Positions 16,294 through 25,947 are shown, numbered from the stretch's first letter. The stretch is DNA of 64,000 bases from Xanthomonas vesicatoria ATCC 35937 (GCF_001908725.1 NZ_CP018725.1:1054001-1118000), one strand, 5' to 3'. The notes: a model not told the origin generated them from the letters alone. Numbers and translations are program-made.

Positions 16294-17025
16294 ATGTCGG
16301 ACCGAAGACGAGTCAGCATCGAACAAGCACGGCGGCATCTGGAACGCGACGGATGGCCACGCGTGCAGATGAGCGCCATCGTGTTGATCACCGCAACAGG
16401 CGGGTTGCTGGCCTCGTTTCTGCTGCGCAATGCCGGCGTCGATGCGATGGCCGTCCGCTATCCGATCGCGACGCTGTTCGCGTACGGCGTGTTTTTGCTG
16501 CTGATGTGGGCGTGGCTACGCTGGCGTAACGACATCGACGGTGACGTCGTGGAGGACTGCGTCGACCTCGGCAGCAGCGCGGCGCAAGACACCTCGGGAT
16601 GGGCGGGCCACGGCGGCAATTCCAGCGGCGCGGGTCGTTCCGGCACGTGGAGCACGCCATCCGGGTCCACCTCGGATGTTTTGGGCGACAGCGAACTCCC
16701 CGCCTTCGTCGATGGCGATGCCGCACTGCCGATCGTGGCCGTAGTGATAGTGCTGGCCGCCGCGGCAGTGGCAATCGTGGCTGCCGCTTGGGTGGTGTGG
16801 TCGGCGCCAGTCTTGATGGCCGAGCTTGTGGTGGACGCGGCGCTGGCAGGTGGGCTGTATCGACGCATGCGCGGCGTGCAGGCGCAAGGCTGGTGGTGGT
16901 TGTGCGTTCGCCACACGCTGTGGCCGCTGATCGGCGTGTTGGCGTTCTTTCTCGTGGTCGGCGCAGTCGCGCAGCACAAGGCGCCGCAAGCAACGACGTT
17001 GGTGGAGGCCCTGCAAGGGCGATGA
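16294..17025 (+). CDS. Hypothetical multispanning membrane protein
   Basis: I do not recognise a family. The 243-residue product has two hydrophobic segments near the N-terminus (about 28-46 and 54-74), a Gly/Ser/Asp-rich non-hydrophobic stretch (about 78-145, including WAGHGGNSSGAGRSGTWS), then two hydrophobic segments (about 147-170, 173-190) and a final one (about 207-230). The layout suggests an inner-membrane protein with a flexible soluble loop. A GCAGGAAG ribosome site precedes the ATG at a slightly long spacing, and a perfect palindrome lies upstream. It converges with the methyltransferase gene, leaving 10 bp between the stops. Confidence 0.7.
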   Translation: MSDRRRVSIEQARRHLERDGWPRVQMSAIVLITATGGLLASFLLRNAGVDAMAVRYPIATLFAYGVFLLLMWAWLRWRNDIDGDVVEDCVDLGSSAAQDTSGWAGHGGNSSGAGRSGTWSTPSGSTSDVLGDSELPAFVDGDAALPIVAVVIVLAAAAVAIVAAAWVVWSAPVLMAELVVDAALAGGLYRRMRGVQAQGWWWLCVRHTLWPLIGVLAFFLVVGAVAQHKAPQATTLVEALQGR

Positions 17026-17035
17026 CGCAGCCGAG

Positions 17036-17863
17036 TTACCGCCCCTGTTTGTCCTGCTTGCGAAGACACAACCATGGAAAATGCGGCTGACGCAGCTTGA
17101 GCATGCGGCGCACGCGCGCACCCAGGCGCCGCGGATCGAACAGCCACTGCACCGCGAACGCGTCAAAGGCGGCGTAGGTGTGCTGGTGATATTGCTCGGC
17201 CAACGCAGGCACGCCCAGACCAGTGAAATAGCGCAGGCTGCGTGCAGCGCTTTGGTCGGCACGCTGCCGGTCTGGATACAGCGGACTGTCGAGGATGTGC
17301 AACTCGCCACCGTCGCGTAGCTGCGCAAGCAGGTGGCGTATCAGGGCAGCAGGATCCGGGAAATACTGGATGCACGCCGGCACCACGATGACGTCGAAGA
17401 CATCGTGCGGCAACGCAAAGGTCTGGATATCGGCAGCGACGAAACTCAGCCGTTGGTCGTGGCCGAAGACACGCGCGGCCTGCGTGAGCTCGGTGCGATT
17501 GACGTCGATGCCGCACACATCACGCTGCAGCGATTGCGCCAGCAGCTGCGATAGCCAGCCATTGCCGCATCCCAATTCCAGAATGGCGCCCTCGCCGGCG
17601 CGTGCTTGCAGGTGCTGCACCAGCAATGTGCTCGACAGCGCGCGCACCTGCCATTCCAGGCTGGTACCGAGCTTGCCGCTGGGGCGCGGCAGGCTGCGGA
17701 CCTGCGCATCGGTATATAACCGGCCTTCCTTGCGCCGCACCTCCAGATAGCGATCCTCGAAGGGATCGTCGGCAAGCGTACGTTGGACGAACACGCCATC
17801 CACGATGGCCAGCTCGGGCAGTTGCGCCAGGTGCTCGCGCAACACAGGGAATCCCACCGTCAT
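17036..17863 (-). CDS. Class I SAM-dependent methyltransferase
   Basis: A 275-residue protein with a central Rossmann methyltransferase domain. Motif I is ELGCGNG (96-102), followed by the acidic GIDVN loop and motif II/III DVIVVPACIQYFPDP. The N-terminal 90 residues (including EDRYLEVRRKEGRLYTDAQVRSLP, abbreviated) and the basic C-terminus are not assigned. The acceptor substrate cannot be predicted. It starts 9 bp downstream of the dicarboxylate symporter stop and is therefore probably cotranscribed with it. Confidence 0.82.
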   Translation of the reverse strand: MTVGFPVLREHLAQLPELAIVDGVFVQRTLADDPFEDRYLEVRRKEGRLYTDAQVRSLPRPSGKLGTSLEWQVRALSSTLLVQHLQARAGEGAILELGCGNGWLSQLLAQSLQRDVCGIDVNRTELTQAARVFGHDQRLSFVAADIQTFALPHDVFDVIVVPACIQYFPDPAALIRHLLAQLRDGGELHILDSPLYPDRQRADQSAARSLRYFTGLGVPALAEQYHQHTYAAFDAFAVQWLFDPRRLGARVRRMLKLRQPHFPWLCLRKQDKQGR

Positions 17864-17872
17864 GCGTCGCGC

Positions 17873-19213
17873 TCAGCGCAGCGGCTTGGCGCTGTCGGCG
17901 GGCGGATCTTCCAGCCCCACATTGGTGGATGCCGATTCATAGATCGCCTTGTCGAGCAAACCGGTTTCCTTGGCCACCAGCACCGGCACCAGCATCTGCC
18001 CGGTGACGTTGGTCATGGTGCGCATCATGTCGAGGATACGGTCGATGGCGTACAGATAGCCGATCACTTCCAGCGGCAAATTGGCCGCGCTCAGCACCAC
18101 GGTGGCCATGATCACTGCGGTACCCGGCACACCGGCGGTGCCGAAGCTGCCCAGCACCGAGGCGATCAGCACCACGAAGTATTGGTTGGCCGTCAGCGGC
18201 ACGCCGGTGTATTGCGCGATGAACACCGCACACAGCGCCGGGTAGATCGCACCGCAGCCATCCATCTTGATGCTGGCGCCCAGCGGCACCGCAAATGCAG
18301 CGTAGTCCTTGTTGACACCAAGATTGTGGGTGATCGAACGCATCGCCACCGGCATGGCGGCAAAGCTGGACGAACTGACGAAGGCCACCTGCATGCCAGG
18401 GGCCGCACCGCGGAAAAACTTCCATGGGTTGAGCCCGTGCGCCAGCAACAGGCTGCTGTAGACCACCAGGATATGAATGGCACAGGCCACATACAGCGCG
18501 AGCACGAAACTGCCGAACGGCAGCAGCTTGGCGAAGCCGTAGCTACCGACCAGTCCTGCAATCAGACCGAAGGTGCCGAGCGGGGTCATCTCCAGCACGA
18601 AGCGCGTCACCTGGATCATGATGTCGCTCAGTTGCCCGGTGAGCTTGCGTGCCTCGGCCACCCGTTCGCCGAGCTTGACCATCGCAAAGCCGAGCAATGC
18701 GGCAAAGAAGATCACCGGCAGGATCGAGCCGCGACCGGCGGCCAGCACGGTTTCGCCCGCGGCGTTGGTCTTGGTGCCGATGCCGGTGAGTGCGTAGAAC
18801 GGGTTGGATGGCACCACATCCAGCAACACCTTCATCGGGCTGGGCACATCGCGCGGCGTCCATGCCGAGTCCACGCTCAGGCTGAAATGCCCGGCGCCCG
18901 GCTGCATGATCGTGCCCACCGCCAGGCCCACGCCGACCGCCAGTGTGGCGGTGATCACGAACCACAGGAAAGTGCGACCGCCGAGCGCGGCGACCGACTT
19001 TTGCCCGTGCAGCGACGAGATGGCATTGATCACCGCGAAGAACACCAGCGGTATCGCAATCATCTTGATCAGGGTGACGTACAGATCGCCGAGCGGGCCA
19101 AACCACACCTCGGCCGCCGGGCCCATCGCCGCACCGGCAATCGCGCCGAGAACGAAGCCGGCCACCACGCGCTGCCAGAACGGAATGCGCAACCAGGCCG
19201 CAACCAGTCTCAT
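17873..19213 (-). CDS. Dicarboxylate/amino acid:cation symporter (DAACS family)
   Basis: A 446-residue inner-membrane symporter of the glutamate/C4-dicarboxylate (GltP/DctA) family. It shows the Ser-rich hairpin motif VSSSSFAAMPVAM, the substrate- and cation-binding MDGCGAIYPALCAVFIAQ segment (a variant of the MDGTA/MNGTA helix) and the second re-entrant hairpin GSFGTAGVPGTAVIM. IDRILDMMRTMTNVTGQ is the family's C-terminal core (DRxxDMxRTxxNVxGD type, here ending GQ rather than GD). It takes up glutamate, aspartate or C4-dicarboxylates with Na+ or H+. It is first in a two-gene unit with the methyltransferase and divergent from the alkaline phosphatase gene, with a 147-bp shared promoter region. 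Confidence 0.92.
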   Translation of the reverse strand: MRLVAAWLRIPFWQRVVAGFVLGAIAGAAMGPAAEVWFGPLGDLYVTLIKMIAIPLVFFAVINAISSLHGQKSVAALGGRTFLWFVITATLAVGVGLAVGTIMQPGAGHFSLSVDSAWTPRDVPSPMKVLLDVVPSNPFYALTGIGTKTNAAGETVLAAGRGSILPVIFFAALLGFAMVKLGERVAEARKLTGQLSDIMIQVTRFVLEMTPLGTFGLIAGLVGSYGFAKLLPFGSFVLALYVACAIHILVVYSSLLLAHGLNPWKFFRGAAPGMQVAFVSSSSFAAMPVAMRSITHNLGVNKDYAAFAVPLGASIKMDGCGAIYPALCAVFIAQYTGVPLTANQYFVVLIASVLGSFGTAGVPGTAVIMATVVLSAANLPLEVIGYLYAIDRILDMMRTMTNVTGQMLVPVLVAKETGLLDKAIYESASTNVGLEDPPADSAKPLR

Positions 19214-19360
19214 GTCGTCGAATCATCCGGGGGAGAGTGCATGCACTTTAGCGCAGCCCTGCCTTGCCCGCGAGGCCACGACTGGAACAGCAGCGTGTCA
19301 TCTGTGCGACGGACACGGGCCGGCATAATGGGCGCTGATTCAGCCACGAGTTCGAGCCCG

Positions 19361-21061
19361 ATGCGTTACCGCCTGCCTGCCCTTGCCGCCCTGACCACCC
19401 TGTGCGTAGCCGCCTGCGCCTCCACTGCCGGGACCACCGCGTCCGCACCTGCCGCCGTCCGCGTGGACGTGCCGCCGGTGACGCACCCGGCCGGCGAGAC
19501 CCCGCAGTGGTGGTACCGCTCCGGCGCCGCACGTGCGGCCGGCAATGGCGCCATGGCCGGCAAGGCGCGCAACGTGATCCTGTTCCTGGGCGATGGCATG
19601 AGCCTGACCACGGTGGCGGCCGCGCGCATCCTGGATGGCCAGCGCAAGGGCGGCCCGGGCGAAGAGAACCTGCTGTCGTGGGAACAGTTTCCCGCCACCG
19701 CCTTCAGCAAGACCTACAACACCGATTCGCAGACCCCGGATTCGGCCGGCACCATGACCGCGATCACCACTGGTGTGAAATCGCACATGGGCGCGATCGG
19801 CGTCAGCAGCGGCAACCGCAGCGACTGCGCCGACAGTTTGAACAAGGGCCTGTTGAGCTGGTTGCAACTGGCCGACAGCGCCGGCATGGCCACCGGTGTG
19901 GTCACCACGACCCGCCTCACCCACGCCACCCCGGCCGCGACCTACGCGCATTCGCCGGATCGCAACTGGGAAAACGATACCGATCTGCCCGAGGCCGCGC
20001 GCGCTGCCGGCTGCCAGGACATCGCCCAGCAATTGCTGTCGACCGCCCGTTACGGCCGCGGCCCGCAGGTGGTACTCGGCGGCGGCCGCAGCCAGTTCCA
20101 GACCGTGCAGGAGCGCGACCCCGAGTACGACGACAAGGTCGGCCTGCGCCTGGACGGCCGCAATCTGGTCGCCGAGTGGCAACAGGCGCACCCGCAAGGC
20201 GCCTACGTCTGGAACGAGCAGCAGTTGCAGGCGGCCGCCGGCGCACCCGCGCTGCTGGGCCTGTTCGAGCCGGATCACATGCAGTTCGACCACGACCGCA
20301 ACCGCGGCCCGCAGGGCGAGCCCAGCCTGACCGAGATGACCCGCACCGCGATCCAGTCGCTATCGCGCGACCCCAATGGTTTCGTGCTGATGGTCGAAGG
20401 CGGCCGCATCGATCACGCCAACCATGCCGGCAACGCCTACCGCGCACTGGACGAAACGGTGTCGCTGTCCGATGCAGTGCGCACCGCGGTGGAAACTGCG
20501 CCGGCAGACACGCTGATCATCGTCACCGCCGACCATTCGCACACGCTCAACTTCGTCGGCTACCCGGTGCGCGGCAACCCGATCCTGGGCAAGGTGCGCG
20601 GCACCGGCGGCGAAGAAGGCGACCGCACCCAGCTGGCCACCGACCTGGCCGGCCAGCCTTACACCACCCTCAGCTACGCCAATGGCCCCGGCCATACCGG
20701 CGCGACCAACGCACAGCCGGCCGGACCGAAGAAGTATCCGCACGAGCCCAGCAGCAGCGAGCCGGCCCACGGCCGCCCCGACCTCACCCATGTCGACACC
20801 GAAGCCCCCAGCTACATGCAGGAATCGCTGGTGCCGACCAAGTCCGAAAGCCACGGCGGCGAAGACGTCGGCATCTGGGCCACCGGCCCGGGCAGTGCGG
20901 CGTTCCGCGGCACGCTGGAAGAGAACGTGATCTACCACGTCATCGTCCAGGCCACCCCGCGCCTGCGCGAGCGCCTGTGCAAGGCCGGCACCTGCGATGC
21001 CGCTGGCGTGCCGGTGGAATTGCCCAAGCCGGCCACCTTCGAGGCTGCAGCCAAGCGCTGA
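19361..21061 (+). CDS. PhoA-type alkaline phosphatase, lipoprotein
   Basis: A 566-residue alkaline phosphatase. The start at ATG 19361 gives a signal sequence with a lipobox VAAC (Cys19), so the enzyme is probably lipid-anchored. Family motifs are in order: GDGMSLTT (metal ligand Asp, 78-85), TPDSAGTMTAITTG with nucleophile Ser128, THATPAATYAH, EGGRIDHANHAG, TADHSHT and ESHGGEDVGIWA (metal ligands). The length exceeds E. coli PhoA (471) owing to extra loops, including a Ser/Pro-rich segment near residue 465. It hydrolyses phosphomonoesters in the periplasm or at the surface. The frame is open far upstream but antisense to the symporter gene; only the part from 19361 is coding. Confidence 0.93.
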   Translation: MRYRLPALAALTTLCVAACASTAGTTASAPAAVRVDVPPVTHPAGETPQWWYRSGAARAAGNGAMAGKARNVILFLGDGMSLTTVAAARILDGQRKGGPGEENLLSWEQFPATAFSKTYNTDSQTPDSAGTMTAITTGVKSHMGAIGVSSGNRSDCADSLNKGLLSWLQLADSAGMATGVVTTTRLTHATPAATYAHSPDRNWENDTDLPEAARAAGCQDIAQQLLSTARYGRGPQVVLGGGRSQFQTVQERDPEYDDKVGLRLDGRNLVAEWQQAHPQGAYVWNEQQLQAAAGAPALLGLFEPDHMQFDHDRNRGPQGEPSLTEMTRTAIQSLSRDPNGFVLMVEGGRIDHANHAGNAYRALDETVSLSDAVRTAVETAPADTLIIVTADHSHTLNFVGYPVRGNPILGKVRGTGGEEGDRTQLATDLAGQPYTTLSYANGPGHTGATNAQPAGPKKYPHEPSSSEPAHGRPDLTHVDTEAPSYMQESLVPTKSESHGGEDVGIWATGPGSAAFRGTLEENVIYHVIVQATPRLRERLCKAGTCDAAGVPVELPKPATFEAAAKR

Positions 21062-21413
21062 TGCGCGGGTTGCAATGCGGCGATGGCAAGCAGATGACGC
21101 ATCCACGGCGTGGCCGATCGAGCTGCTCGGCTGACGTCGCCACGGCGTTGTGCATTAGCGCCCTGGAACGGCGGCGATTCCGGACGGCAATGGTTGCGTT
21201 CGGATTCGCCGTGGGGCATCAGGACGCTGATCGCGCACGGCGGCGTGATGCCCTCGACACTGCAGTTGCGCCCCATTGCCGGAATAGACGCGCGCCGGAA
21301 ACGACGAGATTGTCGATGCAGCGCCCGCAGCCACCGCATCAGACAGGCGACCGCCCGGCAGCTACCCAGCAAGCGCAGCGCTTGCGCGCAGCACTCGCCA
21401 CCGGATCACGCCT
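21062..21413. other. Gene-free stretch between alkaline phosphatase and tilS
   Basis: Reading frames here are continuations of other frames and lack family resemblance. No clear terminator with a T-run was seen after the phosphatase gene. Confidence 0.45.
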
Positions 21414-22718
21414 GTGCTGACCGACATTCCGCTGCAGCTGCCCGCCCCCCCACCCGGCCCGGTGCTGATTGCCTACAGCGGCGGCATGGATTCGGGGGTG
21501 TTGCTGCACGCACTGGCTGCCCTGCCGGCGTACCGCGATCGCGGCCTGCGGGCGCTGCACGTGCATCACGGCCTGCATGCCGATGCCGACGCCTGGGCAG
21601 CGCATTGCCAGCGCACGTGCGCTGGCCTGCAGGTGCCGCTGCAGATCGTGCGGGTCCAGGTCGCGCGCGATCGCGGCTTGGGGCTGGAGGCGGCTGCGCG
21701 TCAGGCGCGCCACACCGCGTTTGCGGAAATCCTGGCACCCGCCGAATGGCTGGCGCTGGCCCACCATCGCGACGATCAGGCCGAAACGTTTCTGCTGCGC
21801 GCACTACGTGCATCGGGCCCGGATGGCTTGGCGGCGATGCGCATACAGCGCCCGTTTGCCCAGGGCATCTTGTGGCGGCCGTTGCTGGCGCATGCACGCG
21901 CCGACCTGCAGGCCTATGCGCGCCTGCATGCCTTGCACTGGATCGACGACCCCAGCAATACCGATGCCCGCTACGACCGCAACTTCCTGCGCACGCAGGT
22001 GCTGCCGTTGCTGCAGCAACGCTGGCCGCAGGCCGCCGCTGCCTTGGCGCGTAGCGCGCAGCTGAGCGCCGACGCCAGCGATCTGCTGCAGCACGACGAT
22101 CTGGCCGTCCTTCCCGACCTGCTGACCGAAAACGGTGCATTGGACCTGCACCTATTACGCGCACAGCCCGCTGCACGCCGGCCGCGCTTGCTGCGTGCAT
22201 GGGCCGCAGCAGCCGGTGCGCCGCCGCTACCCGCCCAGGGCGTGGCCGCGCTGGAACGGGAAATCGCCACTCACGCACCGGATCGGCAAGCCTGCTTTGC
22301 CTGGCAACAGATCCAGGTGCGGCGCTGGCGGCATTGCCTGTACCTGCTTGGCCCGACACCGCCATGGCCTGCGCAGTGGTCCGCGCACTGGGATGGCGCG
22401 CAGCCCTTGTCGTTGCCCGACGGTGCGCAACTGCACCTGCACGGCCCCGCGGGGCTGCGCTTCGCGCAACCGTTGCTGGTACGCGGCCGACACGGCGGCG
22501 AGCGGATCGTGCTGCCGCAGCGCACGCATTCGCATCAGCTCAAGCACGTGCTGCAAACCGCCGATCTGCCGCCGTGGCAACGCGAACGCCTGCCGATCCT
22601 TTGGGCCGACGATCAGGTGCTTGCCGCCGGCGATCGCATCGTTTCCGCTGCGTTGACGCACTGGCTGCAGGCCAATGGCGCACGTTTGCAATGGCGCGTC
22701 GATGCCGGCGCGAATTGA
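21414..22718 (+). CDS. tilS: tRNA(Ile)-lysidine synthase
   Basis: A 434-residue N-type ATP pyrophosphatase. The PP-loop SGGMDS (22-27) binds [22 protein letters not shown] (abbreviated family block) and [18 protein letters not shown] are TilS signatures. The C-terminal half carries the tRNA-recognition domains, with [21 protein letters not shown] near residues 363-383. TilS converts C34 of the minor isoleucine tRNA(CAU) to lysidine, changing both codon and amino-acid identity; it is normally essential. It starts at GTG 21414. It is followed 31 bp later by xseB. Confidence 0.95.
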   Translation: MLTDIPLQLPAPPPGPVLIAYSGGMDSGVLLHALAALPAYRDRGLRALHVHHGLHADADAWAAHCQRTCAGLQVPLQIVRVQVARDRGLGLEAAARQARHTAFAEILAPAEWLALAHHRDDQAETFLLRALRASGPDGLAAMRIQRPFAQGILWRPLLAHARADLQAYARLHALHWIDDPSNTDARYDRNFLRTQVLPLLQQRWPQAAAALARSAQLSADASDLLQHDDLAVLPDLLTENGALDLHLLRAQPAARRPRLLRAWAAAAGAPPLPAQGVAALEREIATHAPDRQACFAWQQIQVRRWRHCLYLLGPTPPWPAQWSAHWDGAQPLSLPDGAQLHLHGPAGLRFAQPLLVRGRHGGERIVLPQRTHSHQLKHVLQTADLPPWQRERLPILWADDQVLAAGDRIVSAALTHWLQANGARLQWRVDAGAN

Positions 22719-22749
22719 CCCGCCTGCGCGCGCGCCCCACACTTTAGCG

Positions 22750-23013
22750 ATGGCCAAGAAGTCCTTGAACGAAACATCCCCGGTTGCCCGCTTCGAACAG
22801 TCGCTGGAAGAACTCGAGCAACTGGTGCAGAAAATGGAAGTCGGCGACCTCAGCCTGGAGCAATCGCTCAGCGCTTACGAACGCGGCATCGGTCTGTACC
22901 GCGATTGCCAGCAGGCGCTGGAGCAAGCCGAGCTGCGCGTCCGCCTGCTGACCGACCCGGCCCGCCCCGAACTTGCCGAAGCCTTCGAGCCGCCGTCGCT
23001 GGACGGCGGCTGA
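22750..23013 (+). CDS. xseB: Exodeoxyribonuclease VII small subunit
   Basis: An 87-residue protein matching Xse[36 protein letters not shown] (abbreviated block) is nearly the whole family pattern, predicted as two long helices that coat the XseA large subunit. The complex degrades single-stranded DNA. The start at ATG 22750 (MAKKSLNE) is preferred over the longer frame. ispA starts one base after the stop, so the two are translationally coupled, as in many proteobacteria where xseB precedes ispA. Confidence 0.95.
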   Translation: MAKKSLNETSPVARFEQSLEELEQLVQKMEVGDLSLEQSLSAYERGIGLYRDCQQALEQAELRVRLLTDPARPELAEAFEPPSLDGG

Positions 23014-23014
23014 G

Positions 23015-23890
23015 GTGAGTTCTGCGTTGTTCGACCACTGGATCGCTCGCACCGAGCGCAGCCTCGAGGCAGCCCTGCCCGGCGCCACCCTGGCACCGCA
23101 GCGTCTGCACGCGGCGATGCGGCACGCGGTGCTGGGCGGCGGCAAGCGCATGCGGCCGCTGCTGGTATACGCCAGCGGCGCACTGTTCCGCGCTGCGGAA
23201 GACCTGCTGGATACGCCTGCCGTGTCGGTCGAACTGATCCACGCCTATTCGCTGGTGCACGACGACCTGCCGGCGATGGACGACGACGCGCTGCGCCGCG
23301 GCCAGCCCACCGTACACATCGCTTTCGACGAGGCCACTGCCATCCTGGCTGGCGATGCATTGCAGACCCGCGCCTTCGAACTGCTGGCCAGCGCGCCGGT
23401 CAGCGCCGAGCTACGCGTCGGCTGGTTGCAGCATCTGGCCAGCGCGGCCGGTGCCGGCGGCATGTGCGGCGGCCAGGCGCTGGATATCGACGCCACCGGT
23501 CAGGTGCAATCCCTGCACGCGCTGCAACGCATGCACGCGCTCAAGACTGGTGCGCTGATTCGCGCCGCAGTGCGCATGGGCGCGCTCAGCGGTCGCGCCG
23601 CGCCGGCCGACCAGCAACGCGTGGACGACTTTGCCGATGCGCTGGGCCTGGCCTTCCAGGTGCGCGACGACATCCTGGATGTGGAATCGAGCTCGGCGCA
23701 GCTGGGCAAGACCGCCGGCAAGGACGCCGCGCAATCCAAATCCACCTATCCCGCCTTGCTCGGCATGGACGGAGCCAAGGCCAAGCTGGCCGAGTTGGCG
23801 ACACGCATGCACGACGTGCTGCAGCCCTATGGTCCGCCCGGCGAAACCCTGGCGACCCTGGGACGGTTTGCGGTGGACCGCGCGCACTAA
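23015..23890 (+). CDS. ispA: Farnesyl/geranyl diphosphate synthase
   Basis: A 291-residue short-chain trans-prenyltransferase. The first Asp-rich motif DDLPAMD (83-89), with the 4-residue spacing of bacterial farnesyl diphosphate synthases, and the second motif DDILD are present, together with GGKRMRP (42-48), which binds the diphosphate, and the KTGALI block. It condenses isopentenyl and dimethylallyl diphosphates to C15 for quinone, undecaprenyl and other isoprenoids. The start is GTG 23015, one base after the xseB stop; the longer frame begins inside xseB. dxs, the usual next gene, is not downstream. Confidence 0.93.
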   Translation: MSSALFDHWIARTERSLEAALPGATLAPQRLHAAMRHAVLGGGKRMRPLLVYASGALFRAAEDLLDTPAVSVELIHAYSLVHDDLPAMDDDALRRGQPTVHIAFDEATAILAGDALQTRAFELLASAPVSAELRVGWLQHLASAAGAGGMCGGQALDIDATGQVQSLHALQRMHALKTGALIRAAVRMGALSGRAAPADQQRVDDFADALGLAFQVRDDILDVESSSAQLGKTAGKDAAQSKSTYPALLGMDGAKAKLAELATRMHDVLQPYGPPGETLATLGRFAVDRAH

Positions 23891-24780
23891 GCGCGGCCAA
23901 CCAAGCGTCGCAAGCGGCCGCCAGGCGCTTGATGGTGCCAGGGCAGCAAAGTGCACGAGTGGCCATGCCGATTGCAAGTAACAGCTGCGCCAGTGCGCTG
24001 TCGGTTGGTCGCTCAGAGGCGGTGGAAGTCGCTGCATGCGCGACAGACAAAGAGACGGCAGTTCCTGCCACGCGGGCGCACCCGTTGCCTGGATCACGTG
24101 CAATTCCGTTCGTAGGCCACGCTTCCCGGCACTTCCTACACCACCGACAGCCGCACCGATATTCGCCTAGCGCCCGGGTGCGGCTGGCCTCGCATGCAAA
24201 CAGGCCGGCGATGACGTGCGACGCTGCACCAAAGGCAGATTGAACGCCTGACTCCGGCGGCGATTACGCGTGCCGAGAGTCCGATGTCGAAAGCGTCGCT
24301 GAGCGCGTTACACCAGGTGTCGGAGAGCACCCCGGCCCGCCCTCGGCCGGCACTCATGCCATGGCGCGACATCCAACGCAAATTCCGTGCCACATCACGG
24401 CGCTGACAGATGCCCCCCTATTCACAGCGGGTGCCGCCTGAGCCACCTCCCACGCTCGCTTTATGCGACACCTTTGCGCATTCCGTGCGCCGCCGCACGG
24501 CCCGTCATGCGGATTAATTCAGGCAACGGGCTATCGTGGTCACAAAACGACACATTGGACACCCAGGTTTGTGTCAGCCAAGGACACATGAGCTAGCTCA
24601 TTTCATGACGCCGGACACTCTTTATTGCTGAATTATCTACATCAGTGGTGTGCCGGGCCACATACCCGATACGCGACATCCAGAAATATCGCTAATTGAA
24701 CGACTTGTCGCGCCCGCTCGCTCTGCCTAGGTTTGGCCTGCCCGCACTGGCGGGCATCCCCCGACCAAGGAGAGTCACTG
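23891..24780. other. Long gene-free stretch upstream of the M35 metallopeptidase
   Basis: About 890 bp without a supported gene. The distal part shows only short shadow frames. The proximal part (24540-24780) carries three GGACAC repeats (24557, 24582, 24613) and a 14-bp palindrome, suggesting a regulatory region for the secreted protease gene. No tRNA-like fold was noticed. Confidence 0.5.
24588..24601. promoter_or_regulatory. Perfect 14-bp palindrome, candidate operator
   Basis: ATGAGCTAGCTCAT is a perfect palindrome about 180 bp upstream of the metallopeptidase start, flanked by GGACAC repeats at 24582-24587 and 24613-24618. The binding protein is unknown. Confidence 0.35.
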
Positions 24781-25878
24781 GTGAAGAATGTTTTTCTCGC
24801 ATCGTTTGCAGCAGGCACGCTGGCCGTCGTCGGCGTGCTTGGTTCGGCACAGGCACAGTCCGTGCGCGGACCGGTTCCGTTGACCATCGAACTGGCGCCA
24901 GTCGCCGACCAGGCCGGGCGACATCAAGGCAAGATCGCGGTCACCGTCACCAACAACGGCAGCCAAATCGCCCGCGTTCCGACCTATCAGCTGCCGCTCA
25001 AGTCGCTGGACAACGGCATCCTGGAGGTGAGCCGCGACGGCAAGCCGGTGGATTACACCGGGCGTCTGGTCAAGCGTGGCCTGCCCAAGGCAGCCGATTT
25101 CACCATCCTGCAGCCAGGCCAGAGTGTCCAGGGCGAGGTGGATCTGGCGGGCGCCTATGACCTGTCCACCAGCGGCAATTACACCATCCAGGTGCGTTCG
25201 ACCCTCCAGTACGCCTCGCTGTCCGACGGCAGCCTGATGAAGGCTGCAAACGGCCTGCCGGCCGTGGCCACCAGTACCCCGCTCACCGTCTGGCTGGACG
25301 GCGCACGTCGTGGCGTACAGCGCCAGCTCGCCGTCGGCCCGACCGCCGTGGTCAACGGCATCAACTATCTCAACTGCAGCACCACGCGCACCAACCAGTC
25401 CGCCAGTGCCGTCACTGCCGCGCGCAACTACTCGCAGAACGCGCGCAACTACCTCAATGCCGGCAGTACCGGCGCCCGCTACACCACCTGGTTCGGCGCC
25501 TACAACGCCTCGCGCTACAGCCGGGTCAGCTCCAACTTCGTCAACATCGACAATGCCCTGGACCAGAACAACGGCCAGCTGACGATCAACTGCAGCTGTG
25601 AGGCGGATCTGGCAGATGCCTTCGCCTACGTCTATCCGAACCAACCGTACGAGATCCATGTCTGCAACGCGTTCTGGAGTGCGTCGACCACTGGCACCGA
25701 CTCCAAGGCCGGCACCCTGGTGCATGAGACCAGCCACTTCACCGTGGTGGCCGGCACGCAGGACCGCGTCTACGGTCAGTCCGGCGCCCGCAGCCTTGCC
25801 CAAAGCAATCCGGCCCAGGCGATCACCAATGCCGATAGCCACGAGTACTTCGCCGAGAACACCCCGGCGCAGAACTGA
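24781..25878 (+). CDS. Secreted peptidyl-Lys metalloendopeptidase (M35 family)
   Basis: A 365-residue secreted zinc protease. It starts at GTG 24781 behind AAGGAG. The signal peptide (1-24) ends SAQAQ. Residues about 25-200 form a propeptide with an Ig-like fold (IAVTVTNNGSQIARVPTY). The catalytic domain has the zinc motif HETSH (315-319, aspzincin HExxH), then GTQDRVYG and NADSHEYFAENTP, closely like fungal peptidyl-Lys metallopeptidases such as that of Grifola, where the Asp after HExxH is the third zinc ligand. Several Cys (YLNCS, NCSCE, VCN) suggest disulfides. It should cleave on the N-terminal side of Lys residues in extracellular proteins. A bidirectional terminator follows. Confidence 0.88.
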   Translation: MKNVFLASFAAGTLAVVGVLGSAQAQSVRGPVPLTIELAPVADQAGRHQGKIAVTVTNNGSQIARVPTYQLPLKSLDNGILEVSRDGKPVDYTGRLVKRGLPKAADFTILQPGQSVQGEVDLAGAYDLSTSGNYTIQVRSTLQYASLSDGSLMKAANGLPAVATSTPLTVWLDGARRGVQRQLAVGPTAVVNGINYLNCSTTRTNQSASAVTAARNYSQNARNYLNAGSTGARYTTWFGAYNASRYSRVSSNFVNIDNALDQNNGQLTINCSCEADLADAFAYVYPNQPYEIHVCNAFWSASTTGTDSKAGTLVHETSHFTVVAGTQDRVYGQSGARSLAQSNPAQAITNADSHEYFAENTPAQN

Positions 25879-25900
25879 TCGCGTCATCGTCTGAAACGAC

Positions 25901-25928
25901 AAAGGCCCGGCAGCGATGCCGGGCCTTT
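25901..25928. terminator. Bidirectional rho-independent terminator
   Basis: AAAGGCCCGGC (25901-25911) pairs perfectly with GCCGGGCCTTT (25918-25928) around a 6-nt loop. It lies between the convergent metallopeptidase and DUF4870 genes, with A/T ends on both sides serving either strand. Confidence 0.9.
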
Positions 25929-25947
25929 GCTGTTTACACCGCGCCGA

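Noticed and set aside
17783..19360. Very long plus-strand open frame running into the alkaline phosphatase gene (would add about 526 residues)
   Set aside because: It is antisense to a clear dicarboxylate symporter, and its His/Arg/Gln-rich translation looks like a shadow frame; the phosphatase signal peptide begins at 19361.
21110..22054. 314-residue plus-strand frame overlapping tilS
   Set aside because: Arg/Ala/Pro-rich shadow in another frame of tilS, with no recognisable domain.
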